This document shows, piece by piece, positions 36,704-44,206 of a DNA stretch of 64,000 bases. A program made the position numbers and the translations under genes. The DNA is from Victivallales bacterium (lineage in GTDB: Bacteria; Verrucomicrobiota; Lentisphaeria; Oligosphaerales; Oligosphaeraceae): positions 88,577-152,576 of the forward strand of contig JAFPYX010000026.1 in the NCBI GenBank assembly GCA_017417585.1, written 5' to 3'. The first letter of the stretch is position 1, and every line of letters starts with the position of its first letter. Below the pieces are notes generated by a model that saw only the letters and a list, made by a program, of their open reading frames with translations, searched no databases and was not told where the DNA came from.

Positions 36704-37943
36704 GATAATGTTCCCAGTCGAAGCGCTTCTGGTCATGGGGACCGGTGCGGAGGTGATAGCTGACGTCGCCGGAGAGACAGATGTCCGGCGAGGGCATCTC
36801 CGGCGGAAGAACTTTGTTGTATCCCAATAATTTATAGACTGGACCCGCATGGAACGCGGAGAGGAATTCGCCGTGCGGGTCCGCCATCCTGTCCTCCGAC
36901 GCACTGGCGACGACCACGGGACGCGGTGCGCACAACGCGACCAATTCATGCATATCGACCGGCATTGCTAATTCGTTTGGCACCCACCTCCAAAGCGTTT
37001 CGGGGTACCAATGCGGATTGTAGCCCAGCGTGAGAAGCAGAGTCTCGCCCCAATAACGCCGTGCCAGCGCCGCTCCGCCGCTGCCGGAGTCGTTGGAGAC
37101 CACCATCCGAAAACGCTGGTCGGAGGCCCCCGCCCACAAGGCGGTCTTGCCCAGCCGGGAATGGCCATGGACCACCACGCGCGTGGCATCCACCTCCGGC
37201 ATCGTCTCCAGGCAGTCCAACATCCGCTGGAGCCCCCACGCCCACGCGCTGATGGAGCCATGCGTCGGATGGCGCGTCGTGCGCCCCGCGCAATTCTCGA
37301 AAAGCGCCCAGATGCTCTCGCCCCACCCGTCCGCGCGGTCGGGGAAGAAGTCGTGGTAGCAAGCAGTCACCGAGGCGTAGCCGCGCGAGACCACCAGTTT
37401 ATGCTGCCAACGCTCGACCTGCTGGGCGTCTCCGCGCGGTACCTCCACCGTCTGCGGATTCACGCGCACGGCTTCCTCGCACGTGGTAGTGTGATTTCCT
37501 TTGAAATTCAAACCCAGGAAGGTCGGTACCGCCCCCTTGGCGTTCTTGGGGAGGTACATCAGCATCTCTGCGGAGTGCTTCCGACCGTCGGCCATTGCGA
37601 AATTCAATCGAATCTGGCGACGGAGCGCCGTGCCGTCCAGAGCATTGTCGCTCTCCTCCAATACTTCGTAGGCAGTGCGGTCCGCATGCGGTGGAATCGG
37701 ACCGTAGTAGTTCTGAGTGAACCACTTCAGCAACTCCGGGCGGCGCTTGGCATACCACTCGTGCGGTGTGGAAACCGGCGTGCCGTCGAAGCACACCAGC
37801 GGGTTTGGCACCGCGTATTGAGGGACATCTTCTTCGCGGAAAATCCCCGTCTCCACGCAGGCATTCCAGAGTTCCGGTCGCTCCGGGGTATTCGCCGCAA
37901 GTTTCCGCCAGGCTTCAAGTCGTTCTGAGAAATTCATCGTCAT
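36678..37943 (-). CDS. CE15-like glucuronoyl esterase
   Basis: A 421-residue alpha/beta hydrolase. VVVHGHSRLGKTALWAGASD carries the nucleophile Ser in the GHSRLGK motif characteristic of CE15 (4-O-methyl-glucuronoyl methylesterase). VVSNDSGSGGAALARR supports the same family, and the remaining acid and histidine would be in SASEDRMADPHGEF and the C-terminal part. CE15 enzymes cut ester links between glucuronic-acid-bearing polysaccharides and lignin or alcohols. No signal peptide is visible at the chosen start, so either the protein is cytoplasmic or the true start is missed. Transcribed opposite to its neighbours, with an AT-rich gap shared with argG. Confidence 0.85.
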   Translation of the reverse strand: MTMNFSERLEAWRKLAANTPERPELWNACVETGIFREEDVPQYAVPNPLVCFDGTPVSTPHEWYAKRRPELLKWFTQNYYGPIPPHADRTAYEVLEESDNALDGTALRRQIRLNFAMADGRKHSAEMLMYLPKNAKGAVPTFLGLNFKGNHTTTCEEAVRVNPQTVEVPRGDAQQVERWQHKLVVSRGYASVTACYHDFFPDRADGWGESIWALFENCAGRTTRHPTHGSISAWAWGLQRMLDCLETMPEVDATRVVVHGHSRLGKTALWAGASDQRFRMVVSNDSGSGGAALARRYWGETLLLTLGYNPHWYPETLWRWVPNELAMPVDMHELVALCAPRPVVVASASEDRMADPHGEFLSAFHAGPVYKLLGYNKVLPPEMPSPDICLSGDVSYHLRTGPHDQKRFDWEHYLSLADQMV

Positions 37944-38063
37944 TGTAGCTCATCAAATCGGCCAAGTTTTGAATATAACTATACTTTTGCAACCAGTTCT
38001 ATTATATTAAGGAAATTGCCCGCGCGAAACCGTGCAAGTACCTTGGCAGTTTTTTCATTTTCA

Positions 38064-38086
38064 TTTCACATTTCACATTTCACATT
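38064..38086 (+). repeat. Heptamer tandem array TTTCACA x3 directly before argG
   Basis: TTTCACA at 38064-38070, 38071-38077 and 38078-38084, preceded by related TTTTCAT units, and ending 3 bp before the argG ATG. The same heptamer appears at 46455-46475 and 46998-47011. Confidence 0.9.
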
Positions 38087-38089
38087 AAG

Positions 38090-39292
38090 ATGAAAGTCAT
38101 TCTTGCTTATTCCGGCGGTCTGGACACCTCCTGCATCCTGACCTGGCTCCAAGAGAAATACAATGCCGAAGTCATCACCTACTGCGCCGACGTAGGACAG
38201 GACGAGGAGACCAGCGGCATCAACGAGAAGGCCCTCAAATGCGGTGCCGTCAAGGCCTACTGCGAAGACCTCACCGAGGAGTTCGCCAAGGACTACATCT
38301 TCCCGATGTTCCAGGCCAACGCCATCTACGAGAACATGTACCTCCTGGGCACCTCCATCGCCCGCCCGCTCATCTCCAAGCACCTCGTCGAGGTCGCCAA
38401 GAAGGAAGGCGCGGAGTACATCTGCCACGGCGCGACCGGCAAGGGCAACGACCAGATTCGCTTCGAGCTCTCCGCCTACGCCCTGAACCCCGAAATCAAG
38501 TTCATCGCCCCCTGGCGCTCCCCCGACTGGACTTTCAAGTCCCGTACCGACCTCATCAACTACGCCCAGGAGAAGAAGATTCCGATCACCGTCTCTACCA
38601 AGAAGCCCTATTCGATGGACCGCAACCTTCTGCACATCTCCTTCGAGGGTGGCGTGCTGGAGGATCCATGGGTGGAGTCCCCGAAGGAATGCCATGTGCT
38701 GACCGTGCCCGTCGAGGAAGCCCCCGACACCCCGGAATACATCACCATCTCCTTCGAGAAGGGCATCCCTGTGGCCGTCAATGACCAGAAGCTCTCGCCC
38801 GCCAAGCTGATGCGCGAACTCAACCGCCTCGGCGGAAAGCACGCCATCGGCCGAATCGACATCGTCGAGACGCGCTTCACCGGCATGAAGGACCGTGGCG
38901 TCTATGAGACCCCCGGCGGAACCATCCTCTTCCACGCCCACCGAGCCATGGAGTCCATCACCATGGACCGCGAGGTCATGAGCACCCGCGACTCCCTCAT
39001 CGACCGCTATGCGAACCTCATCTACAACGGCTTCTGGTTCGCCCCCGAGCGCGAGTTCATCCAGGCCGCCATCACCAAGAGCCAGGAGAACGTCACCGGC
39101 GATGTGCGCCTCAAGCTCTACAAAGGCAACGCCTTCATCGTCGGACGCCGCTCCCCCTACACCCTCTACGACCCGGAAGTGGTAACCTTCGAGAAGGACG
39201 ATGTTTACAACCAGCAGGACGCCACCGGCTTCATCAAGCTCAACGCCCTGCGCCTCCGCATCAACGCCAAGGCCAACAAGCCACAGGACTAA
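38090..39292 (+). CDS. argG: Argininosuccinate synthase
   Basis: A 400-residue enzyme that joins citrulline and aspartate with ATP in arginine biosynthesis. Signatures are [16 protein letters not shown] (the PP-loop pyrophosphate-binding motif), [13 protein letters not shown] and the [17 protein letters not shown] segment. The length matches the family. It has no Shine-Dalgarno site; the ribosome-binding region is occupied by the TTTCACA heptamer array. The stop codon lies inside another heptamer array, at 39291. Together with panD, hom and pheA it forms a same-strand run of aspartate-consuming and amino-acid genes. Confidence 0.96.
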   Translation: MKVILAYSGGLDTSCILTWLQEKYNAEVITYCADVGQDEETSGINEKALKCGAVKAYCEDLTEEFAKDYIFPMFQANAIYENMYLLGTSIARPLISKHLVEVAKKEGAEYICHGATGKGNDQIRFELSAYALNPEIKFIAPWRSPDWTFKSRTDLINYAQEKKIPITVSTKKPYSMDRNLLHISFEGGVLEDPWVESPKECHVLTVPVEEAPDTPEYITISFEKGIPVAVNDQKLSPAKLMRELNRLGGKHAIGRIDIVETRFTGMKDRGVYETPGGTILFHAHRAMESITMDREVMSTRDSLIDRYANLIYNGFWFAPEREFIQAAITKSQENVTGDVRLKLYKGNAFIVGRRSPYTLYDPEVVTFEKDDVYNQQDATGFIKLNALRLRINAKANKPQD

Positions 39293-39311
39293 CCTCGAAC
39301 CTCTAACCTTT
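39291..39311 (+). repeat. Heptamer tandem array AACCTCN x3
   Basis: AACCTCG, AACCTCT, AACCTTT in a strict 7-nt period. It is the reverse complement of the AGAGGTT array at 11727, and it overlaps the argG stop codon (TAA 39290-39292). Confidence 0.8.
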
Positions 39312-39340
39312 TTGGCAGCGGTCAAAAACCGCTGCCAAAA
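39310..39340 (+). promoter_or_regulatory. Perfect 13-bp hairpin five bases before panD
   Basis: TTTTGGCAGCGGT (39310-39322), CAAAA loop, ACCGCTGCCAAAA (39328-39340), then TACTT and the panD ATG. No U tract follows on the plus strand beyond the stem itself. It may be a terminator of argG acting in an A-stem/U-stem manner, or a structure that limits translation of panD, because it covers the place where a ribosome site should be. Confidence 0.75.
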
Positions 39341-39345
39341 TACTT

Positions 39346-39705
39346 ATGCAACTTCAGCTCCTCAAAGCCAAGCTCCATCGCGTCGAGGTCACGCAGAGCG
39401 ACCTCAACTACGAAGGAAGCATGGCCATTGACGAGGAATGCCTCGAAATGGCGGGAATCCTGCCCTACGAGAAAATCCTCATCGTCAACAACAACAACGG
39501 CAGCCGCATCGAGACCTACGCGATTCCCGCGCCGCGTGGCTCCCGCACTTTCTGCCTCAACGGTGCCGCGGCACGCAGCGGACTGGCCGGAGATCTGGTG
39601 ACCATCATGGTCTTCGGACTCTACACGCCCGCCGAGGCTGCCAAACATCAGCCCAAAGTCGTACTCTTCGCCAATCACAACAAGATTGTGAAGATAAAGA
39701 AGTAA
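39346..39705 (+). CDS. panD: Aspartate 1-decarboxylase
   Basis: A 119-residue pyruvoyl enzyme making beta-alanine for pantothenate and coenzyme A. The self-cleavage site Gly24-Ser25 lies in NYEGSMAIDEE, the Ser becoming the pyruvoyl group. Lys9 and Tyr-containing segments are in place, and NGAAARSGLAGDLVTIM is the conserved second half. The length is typical. The ribosome-binding region is taken up by a perfect hairpin, so translation may be controlled or depend on upstream ribosomes from argG. hom follows 21 bp later. Confidence 0.96.
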   Translation: MQLQLLKAKLHRVEVTQSDLNYEGSMAIDEECLEMAGILPYEKILIVNNNNGSRIETYAIPAPRGSRTFCLNGAAARSGLAGDLVTIMVFGLYTPAEAAKHQPKVVLFANHNKIVKIKK

Positions 39706-39726
39706 CTTGTTCATTACAAGACAGTT

Positions 39727-41031
39727 ATGAATAAATTCAAAATTGGTGTCATCGGTTTTGGGACGGTCGGGGCCGGCGTGGTCGAGACCGTGATGAAGAA
39801 TGCATCCCTGATGGCGCAGCGCTACGGCATCGAGCCAGTCATCGCCCGCATTGCCGACCTGGACACCAAAACCGACCGCGGCATCCAGCTGCCGAAGGGC
39901 CTCCTAATTTCCGATGCGATGAAACTCATCGACGATCCGGAGGTGGATGTCGTGGTCGAACTGGTGGGTGGCACCACGATCGCCCGCAAATTCGTCAGCG
40001 ATGCACTCAAACGCGGAAAGCCCGTAGTCACTGCGAACAAAGCACTTTTGGCCTTCTGCGGGAAGGAGCTCTTCGACCTGGCGGAAACCAACCGCACGGA
40101 AATCTACTTCGAGGCATCCGTCGGCGGTGGCATCCCCTGCATCAAGGCTCTGCGAGAAGGTCTGGTCGCTAACCAGGTGACCGCAATGTACGGTATCCTC
40201 AACGGCACCTGCAATTACATCCTCACCCGGATGGAAAACGAGAAGGCGGACTTCGACAGCATCCTCAAGGCCGCCCAACAGGCCGGCTACGCCGAGGCGA
40301 ACCCCTCCACCGACATCGACGGCTATGACACCGCCAACAAGGCCGCCATCCTCGCTTCCCTCGCCTACGGCCACTGGTTCACCCTGGACGACGTGACCGT
40401 CCGCGGCATCCGCGAAGTCACCCTCACCGACATCGAATATGCTTCGGAACTAGGCTACCGCATCAAGTTGCTGGCCACCATCCGCAAGGTCGCAGACAAG
40501 ATCCAGCTCTGCGTCCAGCCCGCGTTGGTTTCAAAGAAATCCCTTATCGGCGGCGTCTCTGGAGTCTTCAACGCATTGTGGGTGGACGGCGACATCGTGG
40601 GTTCCACCATGTACTACGGTCGCGGGGCCGGACGCGCGGCGACCTCCAGCGCCGTCGTGGCAGACCTCATGGATCTGGCGCTCAACCGCCTCCACAACTC
40701 GCCACGACGCCTCCCCGCCTTCCCGATCTACGACGAGGCACTCGCCCTTGCCACCAAAGATGAAATCCGCAGTCGTTATTATGTGCGCATTGAGGTCGCC
40801 AACCAGCCTGGCGTGCTGGGCAGAATGGCCGGCATCTTCGGCAGCCACGGCATCTCGATTGCCTCGGTCACCCAGCGTGAACCCGCCGGTGCCGGCGTCA
40901 AAGTACCGATGCTGATGCTCACAGAGAGCGCGACGCAGTCCGCCATCGAGAGCGCCCTCAATGAGATCCGCCAAGATCCCGCCACTGTCGAACCGCCCAT
41001 CTGCTTCGCCATCGAAGACCTCCCCGCGTAG
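39727..41031 (+). CDS. hom: Homoserine dehydrogenase
   Basis: A 434-residue NAD(P)-dependent enzyme reducing aspartate semialdehyde to homoserine, for threonine and methionine. The nucleotide-binding start is IGVIGFGTVGAGVVETVM. VVTANKALLAFCG, FEASVGGGIPCIKALREGL and GILNGTCNYILTRME are the family signatures, with the catalytic Lys in the ACT-preceding region (YAEANPSTDIDGYDTANK). A C-terminal ACT domain (RIEVANQPGVLGRMAGIFG) suggests feedback control, usually by threonine. The gene lies 21 bp after panD, and the 9-nt repeat region begins soon after its stop. Confidence 0.96.
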   Translation: MNKFKIGVIGFGTVGAGVVETVMKNASLMAQRYGIEPVIARIADLDTKTDRGIQLPKGLLISDAMKLIDDPEVDVVVELVGGTTIARKFVSDALKRGKPVVTANKALLAFCGKELFDLAETNRTEIYFEASVGGGIPCIKALREGLVANQVTAMYGILNGTCNYILTRMENEKADFDSILKAAQQAGYAEANPSTDIDGYDTANKAAILASLAYGHWFTLDDVTVRGIREVTLTDIEYASELGYRIKLLATIRKVADKIQLCVQPALVSKKSLIGGVSGVFNALWVDGDIVGSTMYYGRGAGRAATSSAVVADLMDLALNRLHNSPRRLPAFPIYDEALALATKDEIRSRYYVRIEVANQPGVLGRMAGIFGSHGISIASVTQREPAGAGVKVPMLMLTESATQSAIESALNEIRQDPATVEPPICFAIEDLPA

Positions 41032-41065
41032 GGAATGAGGAATGTGGAAATCGTTCACGCATTCC

Positions 41066-41119
41066 GTCCAGTTCGTCCCGTTTGTCCCGTTCGTCCCAGT
41101 TGTCTCATTCATCCCATGG
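41066..41119 (+). repeat. Nine-nt tandem array x6 holding the pheA start codon
   Basis: Six consecutive 9-nt units beginning at 41066: GTCCAGTTC, GTCCCGTTT, GTCCCGTTC, GTCCCAGTT, GTCTCATTC, ATCCCATGG. The pheA ATG (41116-41118) lies in the last unit. An in-frame start at 41035 would translate the array into an implausible Arg-Pro-Val-rich leader. Confidence 0.9.
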
Positions 41120-42261
41120 AACTCGAAGACTATCGCAATCAAATCGATGAGCTGGATCAGCAGCTGCTAAAGCTCTTCTGTCAGCGGATGGACTTGGCCG
41201 CCGCCATCGGCGCCTTCAAACGCGAACACCACCTGCCAGTTTTCAACCCAACGCGCGAACGTGAAATCCTCCAGAGGATGACCGCCCAGAGCCCCGCCGA
41301 ATTGGGAACCTACGCACGCGTCCTTTTCGAGACCATCTTCGATCTCTCGCGCTCCCGCCAGGATCTCGCCTCCCCAGGGGCGCCCGACATGCAGAAGATG
41401 ATCACGGACGCCCTGGCCGACACCCCGCAGATCTTCCCGGCGGACTCCACCGTGGCCGTCCAGGGTGTCGAGGGTGCCTACTCGCAGCAGGCCGCCAGCC
41501 GGCTCTTCCCGCGCGGCTCCATCTCCTTCTTCAAAAACTGGGACGGCGTCTTCAACGCGGTCGAGAAAGGACTTTGCCAATATGGTATCCTGCCCATCGA
41601 GAACTCCACCAACGGCACGGTGAACCAGGTCTACGACCTGATGCGCAATCACAACTTCTACATCGTGCGCAGCGTAAAGTTGCAAATCAACCACCAGCTG
41701 CTTGCCAATCCAGGGGCCAATCCATTGGACATCAAGGAGATTATCTCCCACGAACAGGCGTTGGCGCAATGCGGGAAGTACCTCAAGGAGCATTATCCCA
41801 AGGCAAAGCTCACTCCCTGCTCCAACACTGCCCTGGCCGCCCAGCAGGTCGCCGAAAGCCAGCGCACCGACCTGGCCGCCATCTGCTCCGGCGCCTGCAA
41901 ACAACTCTACGGTCTCCAGACGCTTGCCGACCAGATTCAGAACTCCGACTACAACTACACTCGCTTCATTTGCATCGCCCCCAAGATGCAGATCTTCCCA
42001 GGCGCCGACCGCATCAGCCTGATGGTCTCCGTGCCGCATACGCCTGGATCCCTCTACCGACTGATGTCGCGCTTCTCCGCCCTTGGAGTCAACCTCCTGA
42101 AGCTCGAATCCCGCCCCCTGCCCGGCCGCAACTTCGAGTTCATGTTCTACTTCGACTTCGAGGCATCCGTCTATTCCCCCGAAATCGTCCAGCTCCTCAG
42201 CCAGCTGGCCGCCTCGCCGGATGTCTTCGTCCTCTTCGGATGCTACTCGGAAGTTGTGTAA
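41116..42261 (+). CDS. pheA: Bifunctional chorismate mutase / prephenate dehydratase
   Basis: A 381-residue P-protein for phenylalanine synthesis. The N-terminal AroQ-type chorismate mutase starts MELEDYRNQIDELDQQLLKL. Prephenate dehydratase motifs follow: VAVQGVEGAYSQQAASRLFP and YGILPIENSTNGTVNQVYDL, with the catalytic threonine region at NYTRF. A C-terminal ACT domain has PGSLYRLMSRFSALGVNLLK and the ESRP phenylalanine-binding motif (LLKLESRPLPG), which predicts feedback inhibition by phenylalanine. The start is chosen at the family-typical MELEDYR. Confidence 0.96.
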   Translation: MELEDYRNQIDELDQQLLKLFCQRMDLAAAIGAFKREHHLPVFNPTREREILQRMTAQSPAELGTYARVLFETIFDLSRSRQDLASPGAPDMQKMITDALADTPQIFPADSTVAVQGVEGAYSQQAASRLFPRGSISFFKNWDGVFNAVEKGLCQYGILPIENSTNGTVNQVYDLMRNHNFYIVRSVKLQINHQLLANPGANPLDIKEIISHEQALAQCGKYLKEHYPKAKLTPCSNTALAAQQVAESQRTDLAAICSGACKQLYGLQTLADQIQNSDYNYTRFICIAPKMQIFPGADRISLMVSVPHTPGSLYRLMSRFSALGVNLLKLESRPLPGRNFEFMFYFDFEASVYSPEIVQLLSQLAASPDVFVLFGCYSEVV

Positions 42262-42291
42262 CCCCCGCGAAAGCGCAGGGGCACGCCCCCC

Positions 42292-42312
42292 TCTCGCTCG
42301 CACCGAGCGAGA
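42292..42312 (+). terminator. Hairpin after pheA
   Basis: TCTCGCTCG (42292-42300), CAC, CGAGCGAGA (42304-42312), perfect 9 bp. No U tract, so termination is uncertain. Confidence 0.5.
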
Positions 42313-42325
42313 ACCAAGACTCCTT

Positions 42326-42367
42326 TCCCAATTCCCAATTACGCATTACGCATTACGAATTATGAAA
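42326..42367 (+). repeat. Six-unit heptamer array containing a start codon
   Basis: Strict 7-nt period: TCCCAAT, TCCCAAT, TACGCAT, TACGCAT, TACGAAT, TATGAAA. The last unit contains the ATG (42362) of the DUF4886 pseudogene. The units change within the array but the period is kept. Confidence 0.9.
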
Positions 42368-43174
42368 GTTCTCACCATCGGCAACAGTTTCTCTGAAGTC
42401 ATGACCGCCCTGCTCCCGCCCGTGGCCAAGTCCGCCGGCGTGGAAATCGAGGTCGAGGATCTCACTATCGGCGGCTGCACCATGGAGCGCCACTGGGGAA
42501 ACATCGTTCGCGAGGCCGAGGAACCCGGCTATCACTTTTTTGAGGAAGGAACTTACAAGGCGAAGCTCGCCTCGAAGGCCTGGGATTTCGTGACCATCCA
42601 TTAGGCCAGCCATGAGAGCTGGCGCCTTGCCAGCTACCGCCCATACGCCAGGCAATTGCTTGATTTCATCAAGAAGAACGCCCCCTCCGCAGAAGTGCTT
42701 CTGCAAATGACCTGGACCTGGCGGCAGGACGACTCGCGCTATACCTGGCCGCAAATCCAGTCTGAGGAGAACATGTACAACAACCTTGTCTCCTCCTACG
42801 AGACCATCGCCGCCGAACTGGGTCTGCGTGTAATCCCCACTGGCATTGCTATCGAGACCGCACGGCACACCCAGCCCAATCCGTATATTCCGTTCAATCC
42901 TGCGGATTACACCTACCCCGCCCTGCCGGATGTCTCCAACTCCTTCAACAACGCCGTATGGTGGAATGAGGACCACACCGCCATCGTCGGTGACCCCGCC
43001 CATCTGAACCCCCGTGGCGACTTCCTCCAGGCGTGCGTCTGGTTTGGTTTTCTCACGGGACATCCCGTGGTAGACATCACCTACCAGCCCGAAGGCGTTT
43101 CCTCCGAGGACACCGCGTTCCTCAAGACAACCGCCCAGGCCGTCCTCGATACCTACAAACAACCTGCGAAATAA
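42362..43174 (+). pseudogene. DUF4886 SGNH hydrolase-like gene broken by an in-frame TAG
   Basis: About 270 codons homologous along their length to the intact gene at 43288. The first part reads MKVLTIGNSFSEVMTALLP (SGNH nucleophile Ser in GNSFS) and continues to WDFVTIH, where a TAG stop (42602-42604) replaces the second Gln of the intact copy's VTIQQAS. The same frame then continues without another stop to TAA at 43172-43174, including HLNPRGDFLQACVWFG, which holds the His of the catalytic set. No signal peptide remains at the N-terminus, unlike in the neighbour. It is probably a decaying tandem duplicate. Other genes in the window end with TAG, so general recoding of TAG is unlikely; read-through or a sequencing error is possible. 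Confidence 0.8.
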
Positions 43175-43190
43175 CACCCGCCTTATGCTA

Positions 43191-43275
43191 CGCATTCTTG
43201 TGCGGGTGAATCGTCCCGTGCCCGCGCATTCTTGCGCGGGTGAATCGTCCCGTGTCCGCGCATCTTGCGCGGATG
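43191..43275 (+). repeat. 34-bp tandem palindromic repeat, 2.5 copies
   Basis: Units at 43191-43224 and 43225-43258, and a partial third from 43259. Each carries a hairpin of the CCCGCGC-ATTCTT-GCGCGGG type. The ATG at 43273 lies in the third copy, where a GGGTGAA of the earlier units has become GGATGAA. Confidence 0.9.
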
Positions 43276-43287
43276 AAAAGTGAAGCC

Positions 43288-44199
43288 ATGTCTCGTAAGC
43301 TCAACTTCGTCATTCTGTTCACAGTCTGCGTAACCTGTTTTGCCGAACCGATTCGTGTCCTCACCATCGGCAATAGCTTTTCCGTGCCGATGACCTACTG
43401 GCTGCCACTAGTGGCCAAGTCCGCCGGCGTGGAAATCGAGGTTGAAGACATCACCATCGGCGGCTGCACGATGGAACGCCATTGGAGCAACATCACCAAG
43501 GAAGCCAACGAACCAGGATATCAATTCTTCAAGGACTTCACCTACCTTCAGAAAATCACCTCGAAGCCCTGGGATTTCGTCACCATCCAGCAGGCCAGCC
43601 ACGAGAGCTGGCGCATTGAAAGCTACCGCCCATACGCCCAGCAGCTGCGTGACTACATCCGCGCCAACGCCCCTACCGCCAGGGTGTTGATTCAAATGAC
43701 CTGGGCCTGGCGGCAGGACGACCCGCGATACCAGACGCTCCCGAAGAAATGGTATGACGACCCGTTGTATGAGTTGAACAAGCAGGATCCGCAAGGCTAT
43801 ATGCATTTCCGAATCCTGCAATCCTATCACCAAATCGCACAGGAACTCGGTCTGCGAATCATCCCCACCGGCATTGCGGTCCAAGCCGCACGCAACACCC
43901 AGTCGCCCAAATATATCCCGTTCAACCCAAAGGACTACAAATATCCCGACCTGCCGGATGTCTCCCGTGCGCTTTGCGGCGATATCAAGTGGAATAACAG
44001 CCACACCGCCCTCACCGGCGACACTGCGCACCTCAACCAACGCGGCCTCTTCCTCCAGGCGTGTGTCTGGTTTGGCATCATCACTGGCCACCCCGTCTCG
44101 GAAATCACCTATCAGCCCCAAGGCATGACACCTGAGGACATCGCTTTCCTAAAGGAAGTTGCCCAGGCCACCCTAAATATCTATCCAAAGGGAAAGTAG
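43288..44199 (+). CDS. DUF4886 SGNH-hydrolase family protein
   Basis: A 303-residue secreted protein. The ATG at 43288 gives a signal peptide (MSRKLNFVILFTVCVTCFAE); an ATG five codons upstream (43273) inside a repeat is the alternative. The mature protein starts PIRVLTIGNSFSVPMTYWLP, the SGNH block with the nucleophile Ser, followed by EDITIGGCTMERHW, VTIQQASHESW and DTAHLNQRGLFLQACVWFG (Asp-x-x-His catalytic pair). DUF4886 proteins are thought to be carbohydrate esterases, so it fits the degradation genes nearby. It is a tandem paralogue of the broken gene just upstream. Confidence 0.88.
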   Translation: MSRKLNFVILFTVCVTCFAEPIRVLTIGNSFSVPMTYWLPLVAKSAGVEIEVEDITIGGCTMERHWSNITKEANEPGYQFFKDFTYLQKITSKPWDFVTIQQASHESWRIESYRPYAQQLRDYIRANAPTARVLIQMTWAWRQDDPRYQTLPKKWYDDPLYELNKQDPQGYMHFRILQSYHQIAQELGLRIIPTGIAVQAARNTQSPKYIPFNPKDYKYPDLPDVSRALCGDIKWNNSHTALTGDTAHLNQRGLFLQACVWFGIITGHPVSEITYQPQGMTPEDIAFLKEVAQATLNIYPKGK

Positions 44200-44206
44200 C
44201 GAGTAA

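Noticed and set aside
41035..41115. 27-codon N-terminal extension of PheA
   Set aside because: It is the translation of the 9-nt array; the chorismate mutase fold begins at 41116.
42602..42604. TAG as a sense codon (recoding)
   Set aside because: TAG is used as an ordinary stop elsewhere in the window (for example 9240-9242 and 11733-11735), and only this one gene is interrupted.
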